A stretch of DNA of 64,000 nt from Candidatus Cloacimonadota bacterium (GCA_023954715.1 JAGSHD010000007.1:1-64000), one strand, 5' to 3'; counted from the stretch's first letter, positions 16,244 through 26,497 are shown. Program-made: numbers and translations. Notes: generated from the letters alone by a model not told the origin.

Positions 16244-17284
16244 TTAAATCCAGTCGATCCCATCTTCTGGAAAAAATTCTTCCATATTACTCAACTTTTG
16301 CTCTATAAGAGATTTAAAGCGGGTTAAGTCTTTCGCTTCAAAACCATCTTGAGAAAACAACCACTGTAGCTGCTTCAGATCAGCTTTAGATCGAACCTCT
16401 TCCAAAAGGTTTTCTAACGTTGCCATGGTTTCTACTGGTCTATAGCTGTGCATTTGTAACAACGCAGTGGTTGCTACACGAATATCCTCATCTTTTATAA
16501 ATGGAAGCATCAGCTCTTGGATACGAACCCTTAAGGTTTCCACATTAAAAAACATAGCTAAACCATCCAGTGTATTCGATCGAATTCTTGGATCAACTGA
16601 ACTCAAATAGGAACTCATTACATCCACTAACTTTCTGTATTCGAGCCCATATTTTAGATATATTTGTGGTAGAGTTTTTAAAAGCTTTGACTCTACAAAA
16701 GGGTCAACCTCTAAACATAATGCAGTGATACCCCATTCAAATAAATCCTTTTTGTTGCAATCATGATTTACAGAATCCTTAAGCCATGTCAGCTTTTGCG
16801 AACGAGTTGCCAAACGAAACGTTTTGTAAGGAATAGAGTAGCCATTGAAAATCTCTATTAAAACCCTTGGTTTCCAAACCCCATGCTTTTGAAGATAATC
16901 TAGTACCTTTTTTGCTATCAAATAGTTTTTAGGGGACTGTGAATTTTGCTGTTGCTCAAAAAAGTACAATATTTTAGTATGAAATCGAGTAACATGCTTA
17001 ATGGATGCAGTTATATAATCTTTACAATCATACAAAGACTCTTTCGATTTTAAAGTATCCAAAAATATGTCTTCATCAAAATCACTTTCAGGAACTTCTA
17101 AATCATCTAAATATTGCTTCCACCTTTTACAGCAGTTTACCCATATAGCTGTTTTTGAAGTTTGAATCTCTTTTTTTAAAAAGTTTTGAAGAACCTTAAC
17201 GTTACATCTTGGCGAGTTCACATAACGCTCAAGTAAAGCCATCTTTGACTCTACTCTCTTTTCATTTTGGATACTCAATAACAT
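16244..17284 (-). CDS. HEAT-like alpha-helical repeat protein
   Basis: 346 residues, no signal peptide or membrane helix. The C-terminal two thirds consist of repeated helix pairs with HEAT-like features (VDPRIRSNTLDGLAMF, KDEDIRVATTALLQM), where D-x-x-I-R-x-x-A/T repeats. Probably a protein-protein scaffold. No catalytic motif. Ribosome site GAGGGTGAA directly before the ATG at 17284. This is the second HEAT-type protein in the window; the other carries a PilT-like domain, but no sequence link between them was established. Confidence 0.65.
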   Translation of the reverse strand: MLLSIQNEKRVESKMALLERYVNSPRCNVKVLQNFLKKEIQTSKTAIWVNCCKRWKQYLDDLEVPESDFDEDIFLDTLKSKESLYDCKDYITASIKHVTRFHTKILYFFEQQQNSQSPKNYLIAKKVLDYLQKHGVWKPRVLIEIFNGYSIPYKTFRLATRSQKLTWLKDSVNHDCNKKDLFEWGITALCLEVDPFVESKLLKTLPQIYLKYGLEYRKLVDVMSSYLSSVDPRIRSNTLDGLAMFFNVETLRVRIQELMLPFIKDEDIRVATTALLQMHSYRPVETMATLENLLEEVRSKADLKQLQWLFSQDGFEAKDLTRFKSLIEQKLSNMEEFFPEDGIDWI

Positions 17285-17531
17285 TTCACCCTCTTCTCAA
17301 ACCTACTTAGCTAAAACTACAGTAAAACTGAATTGTTATAAAACCTTCTCATCCGGTGAAGGAGATAAAACCATTACAAAATTTCTGTATATAGGTAATA
17401 GGAGTCTACCTAAAATAGCTTATATATAGTTATATCGACAAGATTACATCATTGTTTCAATAGCTTGCACACGTCAGCAACATTTGTATAATTAGAAATC
17501 AGCCTTATATATTTTAACACCTTTTCGGAAA

Positions 17532-17571
17532 GAAAAAAAAATCCCCCATCAAATTTCTTTGATGGGGGATT
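17532..17571 (-). terminator. Strong Rho-independent terminator after ftsZ
   Basis: Arms AATCCCCCATCAAA (17540-17553) and TTTGATGGGGGATT (17558-17571) pair perfectly over 14 bases with a 4-base loop; on the minus strand a run of nine T follows. It ends the ftsA-ftsZ region. Confidence 0.95.
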
Positions 17572-17583
17572 TAAGAATAATAT

Positions 17584-18714
17584 TTATTTTCTTCTTAAAA
17601 ATGCTGGGATATCTAAATTGTCTGACTTAGATACTTTCATTTCTTCTGCTCTGTCATTTGATTGTGTTTTAGTTTGACCACTATACAAAGGAGCAGGAGC
17701 TGGAGTTTGAACCTGAGAGATTCTGCTCATGTTGTTTGCCATCTGAGTTGCAGGTGCTTTTTGATCATCTTCAAATCGAGTTGCAATTACTGTTACTCTT
17801 AAATCATTTCCAATGTTTTCATCAATTGTAGATCCAAAAATAATTTCTGCATCCTCATGAACAGCATTAGTAACAATTTGAGAACATTGATTTACTTCTA
17901 ACATTCCAAGAGAAGGTCCACAACAGACATTAATCAATACAGACTGAGCCCCTTCAATTGAACCTTCTAGTAATGGAGAATCAATAGCCATTTGAGCAGC
18001 CTTTTCAGCTCGTCCTTCACCTTCTGCTTGCCCAATACCCATTAATGCACGACCAGAATCTTGCATAACAGTCTTAACATCAGCAAAATCACAGTTAATC
18101 ATACCAGGAACAGTGATTAAATCTGTAATCCCTTGGATACCTTTTCTTAGGACATCATCTGCTAAAGAAAAAGCTTCAATCATAGATGTATTACTATCAG
18201 AAATCTGTAATAGTCTATCATTAGGAATAGTAATTAAAGCATCTACACTTTCTTTGAGGTTTTTAATGCCAACTTCAGCGATTGCGTTTCTTTTCTTTCC
18301 TTCAAAACCAAAAGGCTTAGTTACTACTGCAACTGTCAAAATACCTTTTTCTTTTGCTATACCAGCAATCACAGGAGCAGCTCCAGTACCAGTGCCTCCA
18401 CCCATACCAGCAGTAATAAAGATCATGTCTGCACCATCAATAGCGGCTTCGATTCGCTCTTTATCTTCTTCAGCGGCTTTTTTTCCCACTTCATAATTAG
18501 CTCCGGCACCTAGTCCCCGAGTTAATTTATCTCCAACCTGAATTTTAATTCGAGCTTCTGACAAAACTAATGCTTGTGCATCTGTATTTGCTGCTATGAA
18601 ATCAACACCTGACATGTCACTTGAAATCATACGATTTACCGCGTTACCGCCGCCACCGCCAACACCAACAACCTTAATATCTGCTGTTCTTTCTACTGCT
18701 TCAAATTCTAACAT
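17584..18714 (-). CDS. ftsZ: Cell division protein FtsZ
   Basis: 376 residues from the ATG at 18714, preceded by AAGGAGTAGACAGA; the frame is open to a TTG at 18771 but that has no ribosome site and FtsZ normally starts near this ATG. Tubulin-like GTPase that forms the division ring. Motifs: [17 protein letters not shown], the tubulin signature GGGTGTG (105-111), NTDAQAL, and the T7 loop [12 protein letters not shown] variable linker leads to the conserved C-terminal peptide [12 protein letters not shown], which binds FtsA. Follows ftsA by about 235 bases, with a hairpin in the leader. Confidence 0.97.
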   Translation of the reverse strand: MLEFEAVERTADIKVVGVGGGGGNAVNRMISSDMSGVDFIAANTDAQALVLSEARIKIQVGDKLTRGLGAGANYEVGKKAAEEDKERIEAAIDGADMIFITAGMGGGTGTGAAPVIAGIAKEKGILTVAVVTKPFGFEGKKRNAIAEVGIKNLKESVDALITIPNDRLLQISDSNTSMIEAFSLADDVLRKGIQGITDLITVPGMINCDFADVKTVMQDSGRALMGIGQAEGEGRAEKAAQMAIDSPLLEGSIEGAQSVLINVCCGPSLGMLEVNQCSQIVTNAVHEDAEIIFGSTIDENIGNDLRVTVIATRFEDDQKAPATQMANNMSRISQVQTPAPAPLYSGQTKTQSNDRAEEMKVSKSDNLDIPAFLRRK

Positions 18715-18753
18715 TCTGTCTACTCCTTGAGCCTCTTTACTCAACCCATCTAT

Positions 18754-18778
18754 ACCTAATTTATCTTTCAAATTAGGT
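18754..18778 (-). promoter_or_regulatory. Leader hairpin upstream of ftsZ
   Basis: Arms ACCTAATTT (18754-18762) and AAATTAGGT (18770-18778) pair perfectly with a 7-base loop, about 40 bases before the ftsZ start. It lies outside the coding region if the ATG at 18714 is used. There is no T run after it. Possible RNA-level control of ftsZ; speculative. Confidence 0.4.
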
Positions 18779-18948
18779 TCAAATCCAAATAATTTATCTT
18801 AATTTTTGTTCTTTGGTAGTCTTTTTTTGTGACTACAACAAATCTATTTATCTGGGGATATCTCTATTCAAAATAAGTCTCCGATTCTAACACAAGCCAG
18901 TACAATTACAAAGGAATACAAACTTATGTAAACAAAACGAAACAAAAA

Positions 18949-20163
18949 CTAAAGAAACCAACCCTTTATTGTTGTAAATATCTTTCCGAACAAACCCTCT
19001 TTTGTATCGTAGGCAAATTTTTCATAGTTATGATATCCATAATGAATCAAGCCTACACCAGTCGCATACATTGGATTTGACACTTTTTGAGTCAAACCAT
19101 TTACACTCTTTACCTTACCTAAGCGTACAGCTAAGCCGGACTTTTTTTGCAACATTGCTTCAAAACCACGGATTTGTGAACCACCACCAGTGATGACTAT
19201 TCCGGCTGACAACTCTTTTAAGTCACCCACGCCCTCAGCCAATGCTTCAAGAATTAAATTACTTAATTCATCAGCTCTAGGCTCTAGCACTTCACATAAT
19301 ACATCAGCACTAACTTTTCGTTTTTCGTCACCACCAACAACGCCCACTTCTAATACTAAATTTTTATCCACTTTTTTTGGATCTACAGTGCCATAACGAA
19401 TTTTTAACTTTTCAGCTTCAGAAAACCCAGTAGTTAAAAAATAAGCTAAATCATTTGTGAAGTGAGTTCCACCCACGGGAATTACTTTTGTATAATTTAA
19501 TTTTCCACCCTTAAAGATTGCAATGTCGGTTGTTCCTCCACCAATATCTACTAAGGCTACACCCATTTTTCTTTCATCTTCATTTAACACAGCATTGGCT
19601 GATGCTAAAGGCTGTAAGATAACCTGTGCCACACTCAATTGAACATTAAAAGCACAAGTAATTAGATTTTGTATGGAATTGGTTGCTCCGTATATGATGT
19701 GAGCTGATAACTCTAATGTAGAGCCCTTCATACCAAGTGGGTCTTGTAAAAGCTCATTATCTAACTTGTAGCCTCTTACTATAGAGTGTATGATTTCTTT
19801 GCCATCGGGAACATGAATATCCTGTACTTCGGCTAATAAATGGTCTACATCAGCCGAGTCTACGATAGATTGATCTCCTGTAACTTGCTTAACCGCGCTA
19901 TTATTGATCGACTCTATATGTGAGCCAGCTACTCCAATGTAAACTAAATCTATAGGTAGGTCTGCCATTCTTTGGGCATCTTCAATTGCTCTTTGAATGC
20001 ATAAGGTTGTTTCTTCAACATTTACAACCATTCCCTTTTCCATACCATGAGATGGAGTAATTCCAACACCGATGATATTGATTGACTCATCTTCGGCTAT
20101 TTCACCAACGATTGCGGTGACCTTGGTAGTACCAATATCTAAACCAACAACAATGTTACTCAT
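18949..20163 (-). CDS. ftsA: Cell division protein FtsA
   Basis: 404 residues, actin-fold ATPase that tethers FtsZ to the membrane. N-terminus VVGLDIGTTKVTAIVGEI is the phosphate-1 motif; VALVDIGGGTTDIAIFKGG is phosphate 2; AGIVITGGGSQIRG is the adenosine motif. The SHS2 domain region (VYIGVAGSHIESINN) is present, and the C-terminus (LFGKIFTTIKGWFL) is a short amphipathic membrane-binding helix as in E. coli FtsA. Ribosome site AGGGAAATAA. Located between ftsQ and ftsZ, the usual order. Confidence 0.97.
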   Translation of the reverse strand: MSNIVVGLDIGTTKVTAIVGEIAEDESINIIGVGITPSHGMEKGMVVNVEETTLCIQRAIEDAQRMADLPIDLVYIGVAGSHIESINNSAVKQVTGDQSIVDSADVDHLLAEVQDIHVPDGKEIIHSIVRGYKLDNELLQDPLGMKGSTLELSAHIIYGATNSIQNLITCAFNVQLSVAQVILQPLASANAVLNEDERKMGVALVDIGGGTTDIAIFKGGKLNYTKVIPVGGTHFTNDLAYFLTTGFSEAEKLKIRYGTVDPKKVDKNLVLEVGVVGGDEKRKVSADVLCEVLEPRADELSNLILEALAEGVGDLKELSAGIVITGGGSQIRGFEAMLQKKSGLAVRLGKVKSVNGLTQKVSNPMYATGVGLIHYGYHNYEKFAYDTKEGLFGKIFTTIKGWFL

Positions 20164-20351
20164 TTATTTCCCTAAGATTAATTATAATTTACTCCATTTA
20201 TAAATACAGAACTTCGAGTACATATTTTTTGGAGCAAAACAAATTTACGCATTCAAGTATTACAAACAAAATACAAGAAAAATAGCCACATGAGAAGCAA
20301 AGTATTTTTTCAGTGCCTACTTTTTTGTTCTTTTTGACAAAAATTAACTAT

Positions 20352-21107
20352 CTAGTGATTTAACTTGACTACCATATTTTCAAAACGAACATCAATATAC
20401 TCAGGTTTTTCAGCCTCTGGATCATACGAAAACACATAAGTAGAAAGCATCTCTTTGTGCTTGACAAAATATTCTATATCTCCAAGCAATATCTTAAATC
20501 CATCATAATAAAGCCATATATGATATAAATCTTGAATCAAAATTCGATCGTAGTTAAAAAAGCGACTTTTCTTTAATTCATTCAGCCACTCTCTAGAAAT
20601 ACTTAAACGATCTTTTTTCATTTTTAATAACTGTTTCTCTAAAGGGCTTAAAGAAATCTCGACTCTACAGGATACATCCAGTTTTTTTGGGATTAACACC
20701 CCATCTAAAGACAGACCAAAGGCATCTCCACCACTTAAAAAGTATTCCACCGGCTCAAATTCAACTACAGAAATTTGAATCTCTTTAGCCCCAGATTGTA
20801 GAATACTAGCGCTTTTTATAATTGGGTTTTTTTCTACATTCGCCGCTATTTCTTCAAAGTCTAGCTCAATCATCTTTTGACCTGGACTTAATCTACTTTG
20901 ATAGATAATCTCTTGATCTCTGATCTCTTTATTTCCTTTTACACGAATTACTTCTACTGTAAAATAGGATGAGTGATAAAATATAAAATACGTCTGAAAT
21001 ACAACAAAAAATAATAAACAGGCAAAAATGATATTTTGCACCCAAGTTTTATCTGTATAAATAGGCCCCCGTCTTTGCGCCCTCTTTACCTTAGATGTGT
21101 TATCCAC
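20352..21107 (-). CDS. ftsQ: Cell division protein FtsQ/DivIB
   Basis: 251 residues: short basic cytoplasmic tail, one membrane helix (IIFACLLFFVVFQTYFIFY), then a POTRA-type domain (VIRVKGNKEIRDQEI; SPGQKMIELDFEEIAANVE; PIIKSASILQ) and a FtsQ-type beta domain. It links early and late divisome proteins. Overlaps the end of murB by 8 bases, so translation is coupled. Sequence is divergent but topology, POTRA motif and position between murB and ftsA are decisive. Confidence 0.88.
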   Translation of the reverse strand: MDNTSKVKRAQRRGPIYTDKTWVQNIIFACLLFFVVFQTYFIFYHSSYFTVEVIRVKGNKEIRDQEIIYQSRLSPGQKMIELDFEEIAANVEKNPIIKSASILQSGAKEIQISVVEFEPVEYFLSGGDAFGLSLDGVLIPKKLDVSCRVEISLSPLEKQLLKMKKDRLSISREWLNELKKSRFFNYDRILIQDLYHIWLYYDGFKILLGDIEYFVKHKEMLSTYVFSYDPEAEKPEYIDVRFENMVVKLNH

Positions 21108-21978
21108 AACTTTCCTCTTGCAGCTTCAAGTGGACTTTTAATTCACTCGAATATTGTAACTCACGGTGTAAACTAATATTTTGCCGATCTTTTACAGTAC
21201 TTTGAACTTTATGGATTAAGTCCTTAATGGACTGGGCATCTGCGCCATCTTTATTAATTATAAAATTAGCATGTATATCGGAGACTTCAGCCCCACCGAT
21301 ATGCATCTTTTTGCAGTTACTTTGATCAATTAAACGACCTGCTGAGTCTCCATCTGGATTTTTAAAAACGCAGCCTGTACTTGGGTAGTTTAAAGGTTGG
21401 GTATTTTTTCTAGTTTGTCGAAATTGTTGATCACAAAGCTCTTTTTTAAAATTAAAAAAATTTACTTGAGTTACCAAAAAATTACCCCTCAATGAGCAAT
21501 AACGATATGCGAAGTCAATCTCACTTTTGCTTAAAACTAAATATTTACCATATAAATCAAAACCTTCTACAGAGTGTACAAAGTCACTAATCTCTAAATC
21601 AAAAGCCCCCGCATTGTTTACTAGCGAGCCTCCTACATTACCTGGAATCGTTGCTAATGGATCCATTGAAGTCCAAGATCTTGCTTTCATAATCTTTGTT
21701 GCTCTAGAGAGCATTTGACCAGCAGAAACCCCAACCAAATCATCAGGAACCTCATTTAAAACAAAATCTCTATCAATTCTGATTAATAAACCAGTAAAGT
21801 CTTCATCAAACAAAACATTACTGCCATTGCCAAGAAACATTAATTCAAGAGAGTTTTCTTTAGCAAAGCAAAAACCATCTATAACATCCTGTTGGCATTT
21901 CGCCAAAAGATAATAAGATAGTTTTCCTCCGATTTTCCAAGTAGAAAAATCACTTAACGCCAAATCCCGTTGAATCAA
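21100..21978 (-). CDS. murB: UDP-N-acetylenolpyruvoylglucosamine reductase
   Basis: 292 residues, FAD enzyme making UDP-MurNAc. Motifs: STWKIGGKLSYYL, FLGNGSNVLFDE (FAD site), DPLATIPGNVGGSLVNNAGAF, FAYRYCSLRG, and the catalytic PSTGCVFKNPDGDSAGRLID. The proton donor position is Cys rather than the E. coli Ser229 (GCVFKNP), a substitution seen in other MurB proteins. Starts with TTG, with AAGGCACAGCA before it and a 4-base overlap with the upstream gene (TTGA). Confidence 0.95.
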   Translation of the reverse strand: MIQRDLALSDFSTWKIGGKLSYYLLAKCQQDVIDGFCFAKENSLELMFLGNGSNVLFDEDFTGLLIRIDRDFVLNEVPDDLVGVSAGQMLSRATKIMKARSWTSMDPLATIPGNVGGSLVNNAGAFDLEISDFVHSVEGFDLYGKYLVLSKSEIDFAYRYCSLRGNFLVTQVNFFNFKKELCDQQFRQTRKNTQPLNYPSTGCVFKNPDGDSAGRLIDQSNCKKMHIGGAEVSDIHANFIINKDGADAQSIKDLIHKVQSTVKDRQNISLHRELQYSSELKVHLKLQEESCG

Positions 21979-22568
21979 TGCTGTGCCTTACTATAACTTA
22001 ACCCCATTTGTTGAGTTTGCAGCATAATCGATATTCGAATCATCTGCTTACTTAATGAGCTTAATTTTAAAGACTGTAAATGAGCTACAATCTCTGCCTC
22101 TTTTTGCTTAAACTCTGCGTGTGTAATCACATCATTCAATAGTTCACTATAAATTTGAAAAAAAGCGACTATATATGGCTTAACTTGTGCGTATACCATA
22201 GTGAAGTTTCTGTCTTTAGAGTAAAAACGATTTACTATAGAAATCATACTCGTCAAGTTTTCATCTATCAATGCTTGATATTTACTTTTTAATAAATCAG
22301 ATGAGCTCGAGTTTGATCTCAAATGATTTAATAACTTTGCTCCATTTTTTGAATACGCTAAATGAGCTCTAAACTCTTCAGTTGAAGATTCTTGTATCCA
22401 CAATTTATAAGTTTTTTGAATCTTCTTTAACTTATGCTTCACATAGGACTTTTGAAAAAACCGACTTTTTTGAGAGATTCTTTCTAAGTCATTAATAAAG
22501 TCACTAGCCAAAAGATGCGAAGAACCAAACAATACTGTAAGACAAATAATAGACATATACTTCAACAT
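21975..22568 (-). CDS. Hypothetical exported protein between murC and murB
   Basis: 197 residues with a signal peptide (YMSIICLTVLFGSSHLLAS) and an all-helical, Lys/Ser/Leu-rich mature part. No domain recognised. It overlaps murB by 4 bases and has its own ribosome site (AGGAGACTTTTT), while a terminator separates it from murC, so it is the first gene of the murB-ftsQ unit. Its position suggests an envelope role, which is only an inference. Confidence 0.65.
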   Translation of the reverse strand: MLKYMSIICLTVLFGSSHLLASDFINDLERISQKSRFFQKSYVKHKLKKIQKTYKLWIQESSTEEFRAHLAYSKNGAKLLNHLRSNSSSSDLLKSKYQALIDENLTSMISIVNRFYSKDRNFTMVYAQVKPYIVAFFQIYSELLNDVITHAEFKQKEAEIVAHLQSLKLSSLSKQMIRISIMLQTQQMGLSYSKAQH

Positions 22569-22691
22569 AAAAAGTCTCCTATAAAAAAATAATAAAATAG
22601 ATCTTCACTAATATACCCAAAATCCCTACCTACTTACTAGTAAAAAACAAAAATGTCGCAGTTTTAACATAAACTATGAGTAATTTTTAAC

Positions 22692-22726
22692 AAAAAAAAA
22701 GCTAAATCAATAACGATTTAGCTTTT
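22692..22726 (-). terminator. Rho-independent terminator after murC
   Basis: Stem AAAAGCTAAATC with GATTTAGCTTTT, loop of 6 bases, followed on the minus strand by a run of T. It separates murC from the following gene. Confidence 0.88.
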
Positions 22727-22747
22727 ATTGTATTTAATTTGGGTTTT

Positions 22748-24115
22748 TTATTTTAGGTTTAAAATTCTTCCTAAAAAAGTAACATCTCCAGCACCAAGAG
22801 TTAATAAAACATCATTTTCTCTTAGTTCTGGTACTATAAATTGGGCAAATTCGCTCCAATCATCAGACTCTAAAACCATAATATCTTTTGGTTCAAAGTT
22901 ACACCTTTTATATATATCCCAAGTGGATAAATTGAGTGTATTTCTTTCACCAGATGAGTAAATTGGAGCCATATACAAAAAGTCTGCCCCTTCAAAACAC
23001 CCTCTATAGTCTTCTAAAACTTCTGCGACTCTTGAGTATCTATGCGGTTGAAACACAACTACGAGCTTTCCGTTTCTTGATTTTGCTAAACGAGATGCAC
23101 TTGCCATTGTCGCTTTGATTTCTGTAGGGTGATGAGCATAGTCATCCACAACAACAACTCCAGCCTCTTCTTGGACTTTTTCAAATCTTCGTTGCACTCC
23201 ACTAAATTGTGCCAAGCCAGTAATAATATCTTCAGAGTTAATATCAAGACTATGGCACATAGCAACAGCAGCCACTCCATTTAAAAGATTATGCATTCCT
23301 GGAGTATTTAACTTTAACAAAATAGATAAACCATCATGATTTTTAACTACAAATTCAGAAGAAAACTCATCTAGTTTAATATCTTCTGCCCAATAATCGT
23401 GTGCACTGCTTAAACCATAACTTTTTACGTGATCAAACTCTTGCTTCATTTGAAGCAGAGCAGGGTTCTCACCACAAACAATAGAAAAGTCTTGTGTATT
23501 TTGAATGAAAGTTTTGAATGCTCTACATACACCATTAAAATCGCCGTAATAATCTAAATGATCATTATCTACATTGGTTACAATAGAGTATTTTGATGGC
23601 AACAACAAAAAGCTTCCATCACTTTCATCTGCCTCTGCTACTATATAGTCACCTTGACCGTATTTAGCATTACCGCCAACATGATTCGCTTCACCACCAA
23701 CGATTGTTGAAGGATCAACTCCAGCTTTTGTTAAAATAGAAGAAACCATGGTAGTTGTCGTTGTTTTACCGTGACAACCAGCTACTGAAATACCCAACTT
23801 ATCTTTCATAAACCAAGCCAACATTTCAGCACGTTTTTTGATAGTTAAGCCTAATGTTTTAGCAAACTTTAACTCTTCATTGCTTTCTGGAATAGCAGAA
23901 GAAATAACAATTACCGGCTCATCAGATATATTACCCTTGTTATGTGGAAAATTGATAATAGCCCCACCTTCACTCAAACGATTTGTCGTGATAGAACTTT
24001 TTAAATCTGAACCAGATACAGAAAACCCGTCTTTTAGACACATGTGCGCTAAACCACTCATGCCTGTTCCACCGATTCCTATGAAGTGAATTTTTTTACT
24101 ATTATCAATGCCCAT
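22748..24115 (-). CDS. murC: UDP-N-acetylmuramate--L-alanine ligase
   Basis: 455 residues, adds the first amino acid to UDP-MurNAc. Motifs: IHFIGIGGTGMSGLAHM (UDP site), GCHGKTTTTTMVSSIL (ATP P-loop), EADESDGSFL, the metal/carbamate region TNVDNDHLDYYG, and VVDDYAHHPTEIKAT of the C-terminal domain. Ribosome site AGGAGCC. It has a 193-base gap after murG, and its own terminator, so it is probably transcribed separately or by its own promoter. Confidence 0.97.
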   Translation of the reverse strand: MGIDNSKKIHFIGIGGTGMSGLAHMCLKDGFSVSGSDLKSSITTNRLSEGGAIINFPHNKGNISDEPVIVISSAIPESNEELKFAKTLGLTIKKRAEMLAWFMKDKLGISVAGCHGKTTTTTMVSSILTKAGVDPSTIVGGEANHVGGNAKYGQGDYIVAEADESDGSFLLLPSKYSIVTNVDNDHLDYYGDFNGVCRAFKTFIQNTQDFSIVCGENPALLQMKQEFDHVKSYGLSSAHDYWAEDIKLDEFSSEFVVKNHDGLSILLKLNTPGMHNLLNGVAAVAMCHSLDINSEDIITGLAQFSGVQRRFEKVQEEAGVVVVDDYAHHPTEIKATMASASRLAKSRNGKLVVVFQPHRYSRVAEVLEDYRGCFEGADFLYMAPIYSSGERNTLNLSTWDIYKRCNFEPKDIMVLESDDWSEFAQFIVPELRENDVLLTLGAGDVTFLGRILNLK

Positions 24116-24308
24116 ATATGGCTCCTGTACAATTTTATAACCTGCAAGCTACTTAACTTTGAGATAAGTTTTGAAAAGATTTACTTAGATTCGACCAAAA
24201 TCATACAAAAATTGACAATATCAAGAATTTTTGTAGGAAGTATTACATTTTAAGCAAGCTATACACCAATATTGTAGCATCAATCTAAAGATCAAATAAA
24301 GACTTTCT

Positions 24309-25370
24309 TTATCTAGTGCCTATAAGCTTCCCTTTTAGCACTATCTTAAGTATAGTTTCTACAGCATTTTCTTGTGGATTTTGAGAAAATCTAGACTTCA
24401 TGTCTTTCAAGGCTCCTGAATTTAAAACTTTCTTCAATTCAGACGCTCGATTATACTCCAAATCACTTAAGCTAGACTCTTCCCAAATCATACATGCTCC
24501 TGATTCATTTAAGTCCTGAGCATTTAAATATTGCTGTCTATCTGCATGGTGTGGATATGGAACAAATATGGCTGGTATCTGAAAATGCTTAACATCAGCA
24601 ACACAACCTGCCCCACTTCTAGAAATCACCAAACTTGCTCTTTGTAAATATTGTTGCATCTCTTTTACAAAAGGAAAAACCTCAATATTGCCGTGCTCTT
24701 GAAAGTATTTATATTCTTCATATTCTGACGCACCTGTAATCCACACATAAGAGTAGCTTTCATCAGCACCATAAGCTTCAAAATATGACTTCATAAACTT
24801 GTTAATGCTTTGAGCCCCTAAACTAGCCCCAAATATCAAAACGAGTTTGTCTTGAGTAAAACACGGCTTTTCATACACCAATGGAACTCCACTATGACAT
24901 ATAGAATCTAGGGCTTGCAAACCAAGCACATTTGAAAAATTTGTAAAAATCTTTTTGGCCCTAGTTTGAAACCAACGGTTTACTTTCCCACAAATACTAT
25001 TTGGTTCAATGATGTAAAAATCTATATTGAGCAGTACACATGCTAAATAAACAGGAAAACTACCATATCCACCGGTGCCGATTACTAAGTCTGGCTTTTT
25101 CTTTAAAAAAATATATAAGACTTCAATCAAGCAGTAGAAAATTTTCCATATAACAAATAATACATTACCCTGAGATATCCTTGTATAAGTTAAAAACTCT
25201 GTTGGCAAATCCCAGTCTTGTATAAAAGATTGATCAAATGGATGAGGACTACATATAAAAAAGCTCTTACTTTGAAGCATTCCTAACTTCAAATATAATG
25301 AAACTAAAGGTTTAAGATGACCCCCAGAACCACTACCACAAAAACATATTTTTACATCACTTTCAGACAT
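24309..25370 (-). CDS. murG: UDP-GlcNAc transferase MurG (lipid II synthase)
   Basis: 353 residues from the ATG at 25370, which overlaps the ftsW stop (TAATG); 44 further codons open upstream lie inside ftsW and are not used. GT28 enzyme making lipid II on the inner membrane face. Gly-rich loop 1 CGSGSGGHLKPL, then GTGGYGSFPV, LIFGASLGAQSIN (loop 2 region) and the C-terminal UDP-GlcNAc site SRSGAGCVADVKHFQIPAIF with VPYPHHADRQQYLNA. Divergent from model MurG but all motifs are in place. Confidence 0.93.
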   Translation of the reverse strand: MSESDVKICFCGSGSGGHLKPLVSLYLKLGMLQSKSFFICSPHPFDQSFIQDWDLPTEFLTYTRISQGNVLFVIWKIFYCLIEVLYIFLKKKPDLVIGTGGYGSFPVYLACVLLNIDFYIIEPNSICGKVNRWFQTRAKKIFTNFSNVLGLQALDSICHSGVPLVYEKPCFTQDKLVLIFGASLGAQSINKFMKSYFEAYGADESYSYVWITGASEYEEYKYFQEHGNIEVFPFVKEMQQYLQRASLVISRSGAGCVADVKHFQIPAIFVPYPHHADRQQYLNAQDLNESGACMIWEESSLSDLEYNRASELKKVLNSGALKDMKSRFSQNPQENAVETILKIVLKGKLIGTR

Positions 25371-26494
25371 TAAGCATCTAATCCACGAGACACATTTAAT
25401 AATATACCAATCGCTATCAGATTTGCTATCATTGATGACCCTCCGTAAGATAAAAATGGTAAAGGCATACCTGTAGGGGGTAGTAAACCAATCACAACAC
25501 ATACGTTTATAATAATCTGCATCCCAAGGTACATCGTTACCCCAAGAGCTAATAACTTACCAAACAGATCTTTAGAGTTTTGAGTAATCTTTAATCCTCT
25601 CCAGCAAAAAACAAACAAGGCTAATAAAACAAATGTACAACCTATAAAGCCAAATTCTTCTCCTAAAATGGCAAAAATAAAATCAGTATGCTCTTCTGGA
25701 AGAAACAAAAACTTTTGTCGAGACTGACCTAGCCCCAAACCAAACAAGCCCCCACTTCCTAAAGATACAAGGGATTGAATAATCTGATAAGCTGACTCTA
25801 GTTGATTGGCCCAAGGATCCATAAAGGCAACGATTCTTCTTAGACGAAAGGGAGTAACAAAAATAATGTAAGAAACCATGCTAATACTTGCCACAAAGAT
25901 ACTTGCTACAAACCATGGCTTTGAATACACCGAAAAAATCAATGTAAAACCCAACACAATGATAATCAATGCTGTCGATAAATCAGAGTTTTGGATCAAT
26001 AAAAAGCCTAATCCAGTTGCTACAATTACTGGCAGGACACAAAGTTTAAAGCGCTTTTGGACATCATCTATTTTCGATAGCTTTGATGCGGCAAAAACAA
26101 GCAAAGCAAGTTTAAAAAATTCAGATGGCTGTAAACGAATACCAATATCTATCCATCGACTAGCTCCCCCTGCCCGAACAGAAATACCAGGGACAAAAAT
26201 CAAAACTAATAAAAAGAATCCCAAAAGAATTATTGGCCAGTGAAGCGACTTCAAATGACGGTAGTCAAAAAAAGCAAAAAATGCCATAAAGACGATCCCT
26301 ATACTGAGTCTTGAGGCCTGTCTTTTTACATAAAACATGGAGTCGCCAAAGCGATCTAAAGATAAAATAGATGAGGATGAATAAACCATAATCAACCCAA
26401 ACGAAACCAAAAGAAGTACTAATAAAAGCAATACCTGATCTGGGTAGTTTCCTACTCGGTTTGATTCTTTTCGTTTATATTTTATTTTCGCCAT
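25370..26494 (-). CDS. ftsW: Peptidoglycan polymerase FtsW (SEDS family)
   Basis: 374 residues, ten predicted membrane helices. SEDS signatures: the N-terminal GLIMVYSSSSIL, the loop region RWIDIGIRLQPSEFFKLALL, GLGLGQSRQKFLFLPEEHTDFIFAILGEE and the end LPFLSYGGSSMIANL. It polymerises lipid II at the septum with a class B PBP, which is not in this cluster. RodA is the alternative, but the location between murD and murG is that of FtsW. Confidence 0.93.
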   Translation of the reverse strand: MAKIKYKRKESNRVGNYPDQVLLLLVLLLVSFGLIMVYSSSSILSLDRFGDSMFYVKRQASRLSIGIVFMAFFAFFDYRHLKSLHWPIILLGFFLLVLIFVPGISVRAGGASRWIDIGIRLQPSEFFKLALLVFAASKLSKIDDVQKRFKLCVLPVIVATGLGFLLIQNSDLSTALIIIVLGFTLIFSVYSKPWFVASIFVASISMVSYIIFVTPFRLRRIVAFMDPWANQLESAYQIIQSLVSLGSGGLFGLGLGQSRQKFLFLPEEHTDFIFAILGEEFGFIGCTFVLLALFVFCWRGLKITQNSKDLFGKLLALGVTMYLGMQIIINVCVVIGLLPPTGMPLPFLSYGGSSMIANLIAIGILLNVSRGLDA

Positions 26495-26497
26495 ATC

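Noticed and set aside
25371-25502. 44-codon N-terminal extension of murG
   Set aside because: It overlaps ftsW, has no ribosome site, and MurG homology begins at the ATG at 25370 next to the ftsW stop.
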